Assembly: GCA_008973525.1 (NCBI GenBank)
Contig: WACJ01000061.1
Span: forward strand, 558,001 to 622,000
Length of the DNA stretch: 64,000 nucleotides
Source of the DNA: Stenopsyche tienmushanensis
Lineage: Eukaryota > Arthropoda > Insecta > Trichoptera > Stenopsychidae
Direction: 5' to 3'
Positions 1 through 12,034 of this stretch are shown in pieces (the first letter of the stretch is position 1; the number at the start of each line of letters is the position of its first letter). The notes under the pieces were generated by a model. The model did no database searches. It saw nothing but the letters and a program-made list of their open reading frames with translations, and had not been told where the DNA came from. Both the position numbers and the translations under genes were made by a program.

Positions 1-929
1 TTTACATTAGCACCCGATAGCGATATTCATTAAAATGATGATTTTTTTATATTATAGAAATTCCCTAGTGCAAATTATAATTTAAGTAAATTGTATTGTA
101 TTTTTTTAAAAAGGAAAAAGAAGGACTTTTTTTCACATTGCATTTTGCAGAAATTCTAACAACATTTATTGGTTTCATAACATTTTACTGTTGGATTTTT
201 AATATTATTTTTGTATAGATTCATAAATCATGTATCTGATGAATATTTTTATTTTTAATCAGAGACGGATTATGTACCTAACTTATTATTGCCTCTTATT
301 TAAAAGTCCAATGAACCTTTTTTGCTTATTATTCATATTTCATCATATCGAACTTTTACCTCCTCTTTTAAGGCTTAAAAATAGAAATTTGTATTTGCCT
401 AATTTACATACATGTTTCGTCATACTTGTTATTTCCATTACTAGCCCTTTAAGCAGTTAGTTATTTAAAATCATCAAAATCTTTGATGCTATATTTGCTT
501 ATCTGCCACTTATCGTCATACAAATCCATTTATACAGCAGCGTGAATGAAGCTTGTACATAAATAAATAAACACTATTGATAACACACAATATTCGATCA
601 TTTCTCCAAGTAAACATAAAGAATACGCTTGAAATCATTAATTATATCATACATTGATTGCTTAGGCCAGAGATTTATACGAATATTTTTGCGTCCCAGT
701 TAACAAAACTAACACTTGTGATGAAAAAGTGTGATGATATTCGGATACTCGTCACTCAACATTACATAAGGTGTTACATTGGTCAAAATTGCACGATGTA
801 AAATTTCTAAGCTGTTTCTAACATTGTCGAACTGACAAAACTTTACCATAAATAGCACAAATGTTTTTAATTGCCGTAGTCGCCGATTTTTTAAAATGAA
901 ACTCGTACAGCATACAACAACAACAAAAA
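1..929. other. gene-free AT-rich stretch
   Basis: I see no conserved coding segment, RNA gene or repeat boundary here. The longest open frame (230-460, 76 codons) has no recognisable domain and has the composition of random AT-rich sequence. Confidence 0.6.
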
Positions 930-1871
930 TATTAGATTGGGGAATAAGTTCGTAGCGTTTTTATATATATTTTTGTTTTACAACATTTTTTTGCTTTTTT
1001 ATAAAGTGTATGATATTCGTTCGATAGAACTCGTTCTGTTCTACAAATCTGTGTTAATCATCTTTTTGAATCATTTATTTTTTTATTACCTTTTGAGTTT
1101 TAAAATTGGAATATCCAGGAGGCATAAAGCAACATTTTCGTCACCTACTCTATTCTTCTTAGCTGGAAATGGTTTGCAAAGTTCAAAAATGGCGATTTTG
1201 AGATTGACGATATGCCTCTTAGCGGAAAACCTTCTGAATTCGACGAAGAGCATCTTAAAGCACTTTTGAAAGAGGACGGTCGCCAAACAAGTTGTGAATT
1301 GGCCGAAAAATGAATTGCGATCATATAGCAATTCTCAATCATCTTCATTCAATGGGATTTGCCGAAAAATTGGGAGCCTGGGTGCCTCACGCGCTTAACG
1401 AGAACAACAAAGAAAATCGCCTTCAAATTGCTTCTAATCATCTCGCTCGTCATCGAGCAACACGCGGTCATACACAGCGCTTTTTTTTACCGAATCGTCA
1501 CGGGAGATGAGAAATGGTGCCTATACATAAACATGAAGCAAAGAAAGGAATGGGTGGCTCCAGGAGATACGCCAAGACCGAGAGTCAAGCCTGACTTCCA
1601 CCCAAAGAAGACCATGATCTGCGTTTGGTCGGATTGGGAAATGCTCGAAAGGAATGCCACGGTCAAAAAGGAGCTTTACAAAGCTCAGCTACAATGCGTG
1701 AAAAAGGCTATTTAACTGAAAAGATCACATCGACAAGACCATTCTATACTCCTTCACAACAATGCCAAGCCCCATGTTGCACAAGTCACAATTTATTGTT
1801 AAAACTATATATTTTCGTTTAAATAAAAGTTTTTTGATAAAAACGCTACAAACTTATTCCCCAAACTAATA
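930..1871 (+). mobile_element. mariner-family DNA transposon relic with both terminal inverted repeats
   Basis: The ends are near-perfect inverted repeats. The left end 932-960 starts TTAGATTGGGGAATAAGTT and the right end 1841-1869 is its reverse complement with two changes. The element is flanked by TA at 930-931 and 1870-1871, the mariner target duplication. Inside are broken pieces of a mariner transposase in several frames. First is a helix-turn-helix-side piece (about 1155-1310) with WFAKFKNGDFEIDD, SGKPSEFDEEHLKALL and RQTSCELAEK. Then comes GAWVPHALNENNKENRL (about 1370-1420), and after a frame change the first catalytic Asp region IVTGDEKWCLY (about 1493-1527) with KKTMICVW further on. 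A small piece equivalent to LLHDNAxPHVA lies near 1750-1790. At about 940 bp between TAs it is shorter than a full mariner (about 1.3 kb), so the transposase C-terminal part is deleted. It is inactive. The fragment at 21.78-22.11 kb belongs to the same family and preserves the missing C-terminal part. Confidence 0.92.
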
Positions 1872-2256
1872 GTTTGCTCAGAACAAAGCTTTCCATTGTT
1901 TATAGGGATTATTTTTGTAATTTTTCGCTTCAGTCGTTTACCAAACTCTGACAAAAGAAAGACTTGCAATCCGATCAACAAATGAAACACAACTGACCAT
2001 CAATAAAAAACGCCCTTTAATCTGGGTACCCGTAATACTTTCTTAACTTTACGACAGCACTTATACTTCGGGTCACTGTTGTATTCATGTCCTGATGTAA
2101 ATGATGTATATCGATAATAAATAATCTAGAATGCGTATTTGTACAATTTGTAATCACAAATATTTCCCCCCGCATACAATGTACATGTACAATACTCCTA
2201 TATATTTAATTATAATGAGATTTTTTCTGTATAAATATATTAGATTTTAAATAGTA

Positions 2257-2534
2257 TTAATAAACTAATGGTAATATATGATATGGCACTTCTTGACAAT
2301 AGAATTTCCAAGCTTCTTCATAGCGTTGACTGCATCTATCTGCATCGCGCTTGGCTCTATGCATTAGAAAAATGAAAGTGGAGAATGTGGTGTAGATAGG
2401 AATGGAATTGTAGCATCCAACACCCCAGGCAGCGCGCATCATCAAGTCACCCAAATAATTTGGATGTCGGACAAATCCCCACCAGCCACTGTTTAGGAGA
2501 CTTTTACCTTGCAAAGTTGGAATGGAGGTCAAAT
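2257..2534 (-). CDS. LBR/sterol reductase-like, exon 3 (C-terminal)
   Basis: This exon is 278 nt from acceptor TTTCAG (2540-2535) to the stop at 2257-2259. It completes a split codon (phase 1 after exon 2) and encodes the family's most conserved block, SGWWGFVRHPNYLGD, and the terminal YCQEVPYHILPLVY. Confidence 0.93.
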
Positions 2535-5500
2535 CTGAAATTTAAAATTAATTTGTAAAAAATATTCATTCACATTAATATAATCTGCCACACGATAAAA
2601 GTGTACTTATTTTTATTTCAACAAGTTTCTATAAATAAGTAAAGAGTTGCTCTGGTCAAAATTTAAGCCTTAGAGAATGCTGAAAGTTGCATTGTATTTT
2701 TGCATGGTATTTTTGAATCATTGTGCGAAAATAAATTTATTACACGCAAAAAATATAGGAGGCGGCATGGAAACAATCTTATTTGAAACTCGCGTCCTGA
2801 AGCGAAAGTTATTCCATGAAGGGTGGGATGACGCCTCTGAGGCGAACGCGTACTCCTTCCTCGTCCACTGCATGATCGCTTTTAAATTATGTAACAAAAA
2901 AATTAGATCTCACTCTTTCGAATGAGCACAATTCCACCTTTATCAAAATAAATTCTGCTTCAGGGTATGCATTTCAAATAAGGAAGTTTCCCTGCCATAT
3001 TCTGTAGTATGAAGGCAGTGACCAAAATTTCTACAAAGCAAATTTTTGTTTCAGTCAGTATTTATTGAACGTAAATCAGAAAAGTTACAGTCTACCAAGC
3101 TTTTAACGATAGTAATAATTTTCAAAATCTGTATCGTTAACTTTCAATGCAAGATAGCTAGGGTTTTGGTAGACTCCCGGGACTCGATGGTGTCCTCAAC
3201 GTAGACACCGGCCTGGTCACCGATATCGACCCGAACCTCCTGCTGACTATACAATACCTGCCTAGCGGGAGGGATCTTCCCACACCATAGTAAAAGGCAG
3301 AAGATGATTCTCATCCCCAAAGGGAAAGCATCTCCAGGTCCGTCGGCTTACAGACCACTGTGCATGCTGAAAGAGTGGGGGAAGCTATTGGATAGACTTA
3401 TCTTCCAGCGACTCTAGTAACACATCGAAACGGGACTCTCCCCACGGTAGAACGGCTTCCGTGTAGGTCGCTCAACAATCGACGCCATCACCCAAGTTGT
3501 AGACAGAGTGAAACAGGCGTGATGTGGCAGCGTAAAAGCCAGTAGACACACGATAATGATTGCGCTAGACGTCAAGAATAACTTCAAATCGGTGAGATGG
3601 CACCTGATTCTCGAGAACTTGACGCTCCACCATACCTCACCAGAATAGTGGAGAGCTACTTGCACGGGAGAACTCTTATCTACGCAGACGCCGACGGGGA
3701 GAGAAGAGAAAAACCAGTGACGGTAAGCATTTCACACGGGTTGGTGCTCGGAACCGCCCTGTGGAACGTAATGTACGACGGACCACTGAGGACGCCGCTA
3801 ATGTACGGATCCAAAATGATGCGACCTGCAAGGACGCGCTGAGGAAGGCCAAGAAGTGGCTGATAGGAGCTGGTCTGGAGCTCGCTTTTTTCACAAGACG
3901 CAGGAAACTTGCGCCCCCACTCTTGACGATCGAGGGTTGCGAGATTAAATACTCAAGGTATTTGGGGGTGGAGATTGATGACATCGCGGAGAACCTAGGC
4001 CATGTTGATGCCCAGCATTGGTGGCCCAAAAACAAACAGGAGGCGACTCTACAACGAGGTAGTGCACTTGGTACTGTTGTACGGCGCGCCGGTTTAGGCC
4101 GAGGCACTACAAATTGAAAGAGCCGGGCTCAACATGGCCAGAGTCAAGAGAAGGAGAGCAATCAGGGTGGTTGCTGCATATCACACAGTGTCAGGAGACG
4201 CCGTCCTGGCACTGACTGCCATACCGCCAATCGACTTGCTCAGCTAACGAGGCAATACAGAAAGGTGAAGACAAGAATAACACTAAGCAAAGCACCGTGG
4301 CGGCTGTGGCAGTCCCGATGAGACAACTCAGCTAAAGTCGGTAGACGCACGAGCTAATACCGAACCTGAGAACCTGGGTAGCCAGAAAGCACGATCAACT
4401 ATGCTACCACTTGACCTAGGTCCTCACCGGGCTATTTTGGATGCTACCTACACAAAATAGGCAAAGAGACCGGCCTGGAGTGTCACCACTACGGAGCGTA
4501 GTACTGACGATGCTGCACACACGACATTTGTCTGCCCAGCATGGAGCACCGAAATCCAGAGCACCATGAACATCCTACGGGAGAAGCTGGGAGTCAGCTC
4601 GTTCTCTCTTAGCAACATGGTACTTTCAATGTTAACGCATGCTAGGGCAAGGAATGCAGAGTGCAAATACACAACGTGCGCTATGCAGCAGAAGGAGGAT
4701 ACTGAACGTACTAGATGACAAACACAAGCAGCATCCTCCTAACAGACACACAAGCGACCTGAACTTTGAAAAACACCACAAAAATTTCTATGATGACATG
4801 TCACATGTTACTAAATTATAATATTACGTATGTTAAGCAATGATTGACAATTTTCTTGCAAATCACAAACATATTGATTTACAGCAAATCTATTTAGTTT
4901 TAAATTGGAAAAATTAGAATTGACGGAGAGTTATTATAACCTGATTTTGTCTTACTTGCGACCTGCAAATTCTTGGGATTCTTCCTGAAGGTATTCTTCT
5001 GAACGTTGCTCGTATGAAAAATGTACAATCCAACCAGAAAGAAGACAAGCGTACCAATCAGCACTTCATTGGGTAAAGTAATATCATGCTCCAATATTCG
5101 CTTGGTTATGAGCGTCGAATAAAAGGGATAAAAGGAATAGCCAAACGAAAATAAAAATCCACATCCGTCGTATAAAAATTCAAACGTTGACACTTGAATC
5201 CATTCATTATTTAGAGTATCCAAAACGAATACTATTTGCATTCCACAAAACAGCAGCAGAGTGAGATTGATGTTTATGATGGATACATTTTTTATTGATA
5301 CATAGTAATACAACCATGTCGAATTTATCAGCAACTGAAAAAGAAATATTGTTGTTCTTAATTTTATGTGTTCTTCTAGAATACGGTGTTGAACTTCATA
5401 AGCATTGATACAATAACAAAAAGTAAAAATAACTTATAAACATGTTAGTGCTATAAACATCTTTTATACGAGGCCGAATAATCATAAAAATTGACCTTTA

Positions 5501-6385
5501 TAAAAGCATGCCAATATGCACTCACCGATGAATGGCTTGATTTCGTCATAAAATCAGAAAACAGGTATAAATTAGGACTTCGAACTCCGGGTGATTCCCT
5601 TTTGAATTTCTTTAATATTTTATTTGTAATATACCCTTTTTTATAATAAGCATTCTACATAAATAGCTCTCCTTCATTATTGATGATTCGGTTCGACGAC
5701 TGTTTGCAAGGTTTAGAAGCAAGGACAATTGTATTGCAAAAAAGAATTTAATACTCACCATTCCAATATATCCAAACCGATATAGAATAAGTTTGATATT
5801 AACGAATCCAAACAACATAGGATTTATCTCTCTACCAGAAATGAAATCGTACATATTATTTCCACTATTTCCATAAGGATTTCTATCTTCTTTAACTGCT
5901 CTCGACCCTTTTATGTACAGAAATAATGCTAAGAGCACTCCAAAAACTGATGCAACGATCGACATCTGAATATAATCATTGTATATTATTTCAGATATCG
6001 GATAATAAAATTTTTCTATTGCGATTCCTATGCACGTTGTCGTTATCATCGAGAAAATCCCATTTGCTGCGTATGTCTTCTTCTTGGCCACAAGTGTAAC
6101 CTTTTTTCCAAAATAGGGTATTGTAGAAATGAGCGTTTGCAAAAAGGCATAGCTGATAATCAAAATAAAAGCTCTTGTGGTAAACCAGCTTTCGAGCTTA
6201 GTATATCGTGTTAAATCTGGTAGTTTTGTTAACAAGCACGATTGATTGCTGCAAAAAAGGTTATAAATAAGCGTTTGTAGTGGAATAAATATTATGATGA
6301 TTGCACAAAATGTTCCTCCGAATTCAAATTTCTTTGCATTGTCATCTTTGATTTTATCATCTTTTAAATTGTCTGTTTCTTCCAT
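2257..6385 (-). CDS. LBR/TM7SF2-like: Lamin B receptor / delta14-sterol reductase family (ERG4/ERG24) membrane protein
   Basis: Three coding exons read on the minus strand: 6385-5759, 5334-4956 and 2534-2257. Together they are 1284 nt, giving 427 aa plus stop. The donors are GTGAGT at 5758 and GTAAGA at 4955; both acceptors read TTTCAG or TTTTCAG. Residues 1-26 are polar, followed by FEFGG and a series of hydrophobic membrane segments. Family motifs follow in order: GREINPM near the end of exon 1, VFVLDTLNNE and FLYDGCGFLFSFG in exon 2, NVQKNTFRKNP at the exon 2 end, and SGWWGFVRHPNYLGD and YCQEVPYHILPLVY in exon 3. Vertebrate LBR and TM7SF2 reduce the C14 double bond of sterols in the ER/inner nuclear membrane. 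Insects do not make sterols de novo, so here a structural or non-biosynthetic role is as likely. An in-frame stop lies just upstream of the ATG, so this exon carries no N-terminal Tudor domain. The length matches TM7SF2 (about 418 aa) rather than full LBR (about 615). A 5' UTR exon may join at an acceptor near 6430. Intron 2 holds an antisense retrotransposon relic. Confidence 0.93.
3150..4830 (+). mobile_element. R1-clade-like non-LTR retrotransposon relic in LBR intron 2
   Basis: Reverse-transcriptase pieces appear in order on the plus strand with frame breaks. They are KMILIPKGKASPG with AYRPLCML (about 3297-3417), PPYLTRIVESYLHGRTLIY and ISHGLVLGTALWNVMYDG (3600-3783, matching the family's ...SVLGPLLWNxxYDG), KAKKWLIGAGLELAF and YLGVEIDDIAENL (3840-4000). 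After the RT come AIRVVAAYHTVSGDAVLALTAI (about 4159-4224) and a TTFVCPAW piece followed by LREKLGVSSFS (4515-4610), the usual zinc-knuckle-side tail of R1/jockey-like ORF2. Several stops and frameshifts make it dead. It is antisense to its host gene. GC content is clearly above the neighbouring sequence, as expected for a retroelement ORF in an AT-rich intron. Confidence 0.88.
4956..5334 (-). CDS. LBR/sterol reductase-like, exon 2
   Basis: This exon is 379 nt. It starts in phase 0 after TTTTTCAG with LLINSTWLYYY, which aligns with the VVINLVMLLAE stretch of vertebrate LBR directly after the exon 1 end GYIGM, so no exon is missing between them. It carries the DTLNNE and YDGCGFLFSFG motifs and ends at donor GTAAGA with one nucleotide of a split codon. 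Confidence 0.92.
5759..6385 (-). CDS. LBR/sterol reductase-like, exon 1 (start)
   Basis: This exon is 627 nt (209 codons), ATG to donor GTGAGT. The start is chosen because an in-frame stop lies four codons upstream and because FEFGG about 20 residues in matches the first conserved block of the family. It encodes the first membrane segments and ends with ISGREINPMLFGF...YIGM. Confidence 0.92.
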
Positions 6386-7838
6386 AATTTGCGTTTATTC
6401 ATGGTATTTAGTTAGCTCCGAAGACACCTGTAAAAAGAACAATAAGTACAATTAATATTGTTATAGTTATGTAAATTATAAAAAAAAACATATAGATAAT
6501 CGCGTTTTAAACATGCAACTGATTATAATAGATGTTTGGTGTTGCTGTTTGGTCGAATTTATAATGCAATTTGCAATTCCATAAATCTATAATAAATAGC
6601 TCATTCAATTGTTAGTTTGAGGTTTTGGGTTGGATTTTGTATCTAGCTTTTGAAAACATCTACCTTCAACATTCAATTCTATATAGAATTTTGTAAACTA
6701 TCGTTTGACATTTATAGATGTCTATGTATTATCTAATACGTGACGCAGTTGCTATTTTTCTTTAAAAAAACTCATATAACTTGAAAATTTGTATGAAGTG
6801 TTTACATACCGGATTTTAAGATACAAATACGAAGATACAAAGCAGCTTAAATTGGATAGTAAACATCGTCAAATATAAAAGGACGATGCAAATATAACCA
6901 TAAAAAGGGCAATGAAAGTAGCATTTCAATAGACGACAATGATAAAGGAATTAACTAATATTTAAGCAATCATACAACAAAAGTTCCTGTTTTGTATCCT
7001 GTGTATTAATCACCGGGATAGAAATTAAATAGCCCAAAATTGTTAAAAACTGCAAAAAATGCATAGAAATGAAATAGAGTCCAATATTAAAATCGCAGAG
7101 TTATACACAACACACAAAATTAAAAAGTTCAATCAAAAGTCACACATCGATGAGAAACACTCACAGAACTCAATCCAATACGTCCATCCTCACTTTCGAC
7201 TTCAAACGTAGTGATAGAAGTATTGTGAAATACTCGCCAACATTAATGAGGGGCATTTGGAAAATATCAGGCCTGATTTATAAATATCGCTAGCATTTTA
7301 AATAGTTTTATAGCTTTTAAGCCATATCCGTTATCGGATATAAGCAATCTCCGTAAAAGAGTTTTCCAGGGAAAGGGTTTTTTATGGTTTCCCATTTGGC
7401 CTTCCGCTCATAGTAAAGTAAGGATAGGATTATTTGAATACAAATTTTAGACGGGAGGGAATCTATGGAATTATATTTTAATTATTGTTGCATATCCAAT
7501 CACTCATATATAGGACAGGTGGCCCTGCCCGACTTAATTTATTTTTTTAGATCCAGGAAATTAGGATAAAATTGTGATCGATTGGAAAGATTAACATTTC
7601 CAATCACCCAAATTCAATTTAGCGCATATTCAAGAGGTCCAATTTTCGACGATTTTGTCGTGTAAATCTAGCTAAATTTGCTGGATGGCGTTCGTTATGT
7701 TGACTTTGAGGGCATCGATTCTTTGTGGTTTATACGCATATACCTGCGATTTAAGTTAGCCCCAAAGGAAGACGTCTAAAGGTGTTAATGTCGTTGGTGT
7801 CGATATCAACTTCGGTCACAAGAAATTGGTTATCATTA
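6386..7838. other. gene-free stretch between divergent LBR-like gene and DHODH
   Basis: AT-rich with no recognisable coding exon. The part nearest 6386 should hold the promoter and possibly a 5' UTR exon of the LBR-like gene, but I see no distinctive promoter motif. Confidence 0.5.
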
Positions 7839-8268
7839 GGGAATCCAATCCCGGGATCCCGGACAGTTTTGGGTGCTCATGAATCTCGGAATTAGTAAAC
7901 GTAATCCCGAAAAATTCGAGATTGAAATTTTAATCTAACAGAAATCGTACACATCAACAGCACGATGGAGGCTAATAAATCTAGACATTCCCGCCGAAAT
8001 CTGGACGCTTGGAAACAATGGCGTAAATACTAATAGGCGAGCTTAGGTGACGCCTAGGTGTAGTAACTGTTTAATCTATGTATACAGTACATATATGTTT
8101 TTCAAATTGTTACATTAACCTCTCCCTACCGGTGATGTATTTACTACACCTCGACTCTAATAATAGGAATATCGATATGAAATATAATAGATACGGGGTT
8201 CAGAATTTTTGTATTCCTCCGTAATATAAATACGAATCACATCAAAGTACTATAGTATATAAGTATTC
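7839..8268 (+). repeat. three-copy MITE-like repeat, copy 1
   Basis: The left end is GGAATCCAATCCCGGGATCC. The body (about 7925-8230) is closely matched at 32864-33178 (same strand) and 39699-40153 (opposite strand), including CCCGCCGAAATCTGGACGCT and CTACCGGTGATGTATTTACT. Copies 1 and 2 share a right end (about 8230-8268, ending TATAGTATATAAGTATTC) that copy 3 lacks. No ORF is present, so it is probably a non-autonomous DNA element. Confidence 0.85.
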
Positions 8269-9345
8269 TTAACCTTTAAATATCTGATGACGATACCTCC
8301 AACGAGTGTGAAAGGAAGGACCGATGATTCCAGAACTAAATCTCTAACAAACAGTGACATTTTCGGGATGGATTTGATGCTGTATGTAGATGTGTATCTT
8401 ATGTGGATTAGTGTCATCCCAAATCTGACATATATATAAAATACAAGCGTTAAACTTTTCAAATGATCCTCGTATTCAAATAAAATACATGTCATGTATA
8501 TTTATTAGCTTGTTTGAAAAAATAAAGAAAACAATGAGGCTGGCTTTGTTACCATCTAAGCAGTATATTTTTTAAAACATGTCATATTTTATATATCATG
8601 TCATAATTGTAAAGTCTTGATATTGTAAAATGTTTAAGGATTAAAGATCAAAAAGATTAACTATTAATATGTTAAGGCTATTCTGTGCACTTCTTTTTTG
8701 GTTTTGTCTATACTACTTAAATAATTAAGGTGACTATTTAAAAAAACTATTAATCAAATCTGAGAAAAGGTTGATGAGGATATAAAAACAATTTTTATGT
8801 TTTGCTTTATTTTACAAACAATAAAACTGCTTAAAGTGTGATTGAGCTAAAGTATTGATCCCTAAGATGAAATAAACAGTCATTTTGTACAGCAGTTTAT
8901 TTTGTAAAGCTGTTTGACTAGAATGTCTGTTACCTGCCATAGTTTATACCTGCTGATTTGAAGATCAATGTCACTTTTGTTGTTCAATACCTCATAGAAT
9001 ATTCAGCTATGGCTGTTTTTATTTTATTTTATGACGGTTTCTAGAGAAACATAAATAACAGATTATAGGCAAGTGACTTGTAAAGACTGAAGTCTATAAT
9101 CGATGAAAACAAATACCTAAGAATCAATTCGGATTCCGATAAAAAGATTTTCAATAGAATCTATTATGTATATAAAAACTTGCGAGACTAAAACTATTGG
9201 TCTGTTGATTTTCTGGTTGACACACAAGCTGTTGACAAAATACATATAGCATCATGATTATATTATATCAGGAAACATATACCGTTGGATTTTTGCTTCC
9301 AGAATGAAGCAACCACATTAATGACATACAATCCGTTGACCACCA
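8269..9345. other. gene-free AT-rich stretch
   Basis: No conserved coding sequence, RNA gene or repeat was recognised. Open frames are short and compositionally random. Confidence 0.5.
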
Positions 9346-9570
9346 AGATCCAGTTCTGTGCCTCCTATATATATAAGACCTTCCAACAACAGAAACCACA
9401 ACAACTACCACCTTCGCCAAAGACACGGCGCTACTGACATCCCACGACGACCCAGTAAGGGCCTCTCAAATACTCCAGCATCACTTCAACGATTTATCAA
9501 AATGGCTCAAGAAGCGAGATCAAATGAGAACTAACGAAAGTAAATCAGTATAAATCACTTTCACAACAAA
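9346..9570 (+). mobile_element. jockey-like non-LTR reverse transcriptase fragment
   Basis: In one frame (about 9400-9563) the sequence reads TTFAKDTALLTSHDDPVRAS, then QHHFNDLSKWLKKR, then TNESKSV, a stop, and ITFT. This matches the jockey-clade RT segment FADDTAxLxS...W..KWRIKVNxxKSxxxxFT. The catalytic FADD is changed to FAKD and a stop follows, so it is dead. Local GC is higher than in the flanks. Confidence 0.82.
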
Positions 9571-10264
9571 AAAAAAATAATTACTCTCCTGTTTCTTTGA
9601 ACGAATACACATAATTTATACAGTACGATAGTCGAAATTTCTTGGTTTGTAACAAGCAATAATATGAAAAAATCGTTTTTTAACATCGTCTTTTTCGATG
9701 GCCAGTTGTATTTAGGTTGCCAATCTATTAACATGTATTTCTTTTGCTATTGTTTGGTAGGCATCTAAAGTACTATTTTCTAAAGATTGCAAGAAAAAAT
9801 ATTTGCATATTTTAAGAGTCAATTTCGCCAAGTAAATGTATATTGGGATAATAGGTAGCCTATAGAAATCATCAAATGCTCTTAATTGTTTTTTCTATGG
9901 TCTTAGCTTGTGAATTATTTTCATAAAATCTTGTTTTTCCAAAATATGACATGTAATTCGTTATTCAAATGGTAATAAGTTAGATGGAATAATAGTTAAA
10001 CAATGATGCTTACCGTTATTTAGCATATTTCACAGTCACGCTAGTTTCTAAAGGATTTTAACTTCTTTTTCAATCAACACCACGGTAATCTCACATGTCT
10101 AATACGCCTTGAATTATTTTCATAAATAACGAATTGAACATCATGAAATAAAAAATAGCTTAATAAACGAATGTAACCCACTATCGGGACAAAAACATTA
10201 ATATTAATTAATGGTAAAAGACTAGTGTTATGTTCCTATATGTTTACATAACTTATTATTGAAT

Positions 10265-10390
10265 TCCTATAAAGTTGTCAAAAAGACTCTGGAAAACTCT
10301 AGTTTGAGAGTAAAGATCAATGGAGTCATTATAAATAATATTAGATATGCTGACGACACAGTCATATTGGCACAAATATGATTAACGTTG
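10265..10390 (+). mobile_element. non-LTR reverse transcriptase fragment with YADD motif
   Basis: The frame reads SLRVKINGVIINNIRYADDT followed by VILA. This is the palm motif of LINE-type reverse transcriptases, with the two catalytic Asp codons intact. Homology stops within about 40 codons on either side. Confidence 0.8.
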
Positions 10391-10429
10391 CCAAAGGAGT
10401 AAGGTTTGACAATTAACAAGTTCGTGGAC

Positions 10430-10525
10430 GTTTTCTTCCTCCACTTAAATACGATTCGACAAGTTTTTTCGTTTCTATTTAATGGAATTAGCACATGCAA
10501 ATATAAAGTAAACAGAATATAAAAA
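10430..10525 (-). repeat. short dispersed repeat shared with 22105-22200
   Basis: On the minus strand this reads LYLHVLIPLNRNEKTC and then FKWRKK. The plus-strand segment at about 22113-22190 reads LYLHVLILLNANEIIC and then LNGRNK. The DNA is also alike, so both are copies of one unnamed repeat. Confidence 0.6.
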
Positions 10526-10969
10526 ATATATATTATATATAACATATCTATAAAATGTTGTTTACTCGTAGCTTCCACAGTTATATATGTATTACCTAGT
10601 GCTTCTGGCTATTGCAACTACAAAAAGCTACCTATTTATAAAGAATATATTCACGAAACACTAATTAATATTCATCCACAATATACTCTTTTCTTCGTTA
10701 TCGTTATGTTCAAGTATGACATCCGATCGCGAACCGCTCATTCAACGGTCTAAAAAGCGGACCGATTGAGCGTATCCCATATGATTTGTACGATCGAAGA
10801 AGTCCTTCCAGAGGCTAATTTGTATAAGTGGCTTGCGCCAAATGAAGTCATGAGCGAGACTATACTTCCTCCTACCCATAAAACTTACTTACAGGCCACC
10901 TACGGACATGGTTATTAGATTTGGGTTTTACACATTGCTGTGCACTTTTGTTGAGTAGGCTGGCATTAT

Positions 10970-11340
10970 CCTGATTAGCGGGATTAATAAACAGCTCGGG
11001 CAGTGGAGGATCCCCATATTATTTTGTCTCATGTTTGAAGTGATGTACCCGTATTTCATCCATTGCTATGAATCGACTCAAAAACATGGCTTTATTGCTC
11101 TGAAACTTTGCCAAACGCTCGATTAAAACACCTTCACCACGTTGTTTTTTTTTCATTGTGAGCAAACGCGGCACCCATCTTGCGCAAAGCTTTATCATGT
11201 CCAAATTTTCAGTCAATTTGCGATTTACAGCACTTTTTAAATGCCTACCATATCTGCTGGCTCGCGTACTTTTGATCGACGATCATCCAATACAATTTTG
11301 CGGATTTTCTTCAAAATTTCTGGCGTGGTAGCCTCGCCTA
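10970..11340 (-). mobile_element. mariner transposase fragment
   Basis: On the minus strand, KKIRKIVLDDRRSKVRE and ADMVG (about 11330-11245) are followed after a break by LTENLDMIKLCARWVPRLLT and FLSRFIAMDEIRVHHFKHET (11219-11028). This is the mariner linker signature WVPRxLT and the first catalytic Asp block MDExWVHH. Only this middle portion remains, with no inverted repeats seen. The same family is represented at 54.4 kb. Confidence 0.88.
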
Positions 11341-12013
11341 GTAGATTTTCTTGGTTTATTCCAGAATTTACACCAGACTGCTCTAAATATTTAAATTAAA
11401 TGAATACGATTGCACAAAAATAGATTAAAACAATTTTTTCTTGTCAAAATCATTATACAGCAATCAGCAGTCATCTGTATAATTTGTGTCTTACCGCCTT
11501 CCGGCATAGTCCATCGAAGACCGAACGCTTGGCAAGTACATAACAAATCGACGATTACTATGCTTTGTTTACCTTAGCAGCCCCCAGACCAATATGCGCC
11601 AATATGGTGCGTCGGTTAAGCGTGTTACAAAACAAATTCTGCACACAAACAATGGTTGTGCTAATTTAAAAACCTTATTGGATAGACGCTCAATAACTCA
11701 CCAAAGTTTCATCACAATCGAATGAATTGTATAGGAATATATACTCCGCAAGCAAAGCAACATTCATTTTTATATATCAAAGCAATAGCTATAAACAAAT
11801 TACAGCTTTCGCTATATTACATAAAATAAAATTAAAGGTAAAATACATAATAAAAAATAAATAAATAAATAAAATCGTAGAAAAGAAGAATAATAATGAT
11901 CAAATCATAAGATTTATTTATAACGAATGCTGCCCGCTATCTATATTGTTATGGCCAAAATTATTTTAAAACGCTATCAAACATTGACAGGTGGTCGGCT
12001 TGTTTACAGCAAG
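11341..12013. other. gene-free stretch upstream of DHODH
   Basis: Strongly AT-rich, with A/T tracts at 11820-11880. It should include the DHODH promoter. I see no TATA or initiator element that stands out from the background. Confidence 0.5.
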
Positions 12014-12034
12014 ATGGCTAAAAGAACGTTTCTT
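12014..12034 (+). CDS. DHODH: DHODH exon 1
   Basis: This exon encodes only MAKRTFL, followed by donor GTGAGT. It is short but in phase 0, and it joins exon 2 (KKLWSLS) to give a basic, mitochondrial-type N-terminus. It is the nearest upstream ATG with a clean donor. Confidence 0.85.

Noticed and set aside
3676..4107. 143-codon minus-strand frame in the LBR intron
   Set aside because: It is antisense to the R1-like reverse transcriptase relic, whose motifs are on the plus strand.
5520..5575. Possible extra exon between LBR exons 1 and 2 (a GTGAGT-like donor on the minus strand near 5524)
   Set aside because: Exon 1 and exon 2 join in phase and align without a gap to vertebrate LBR, so no exon is missing.
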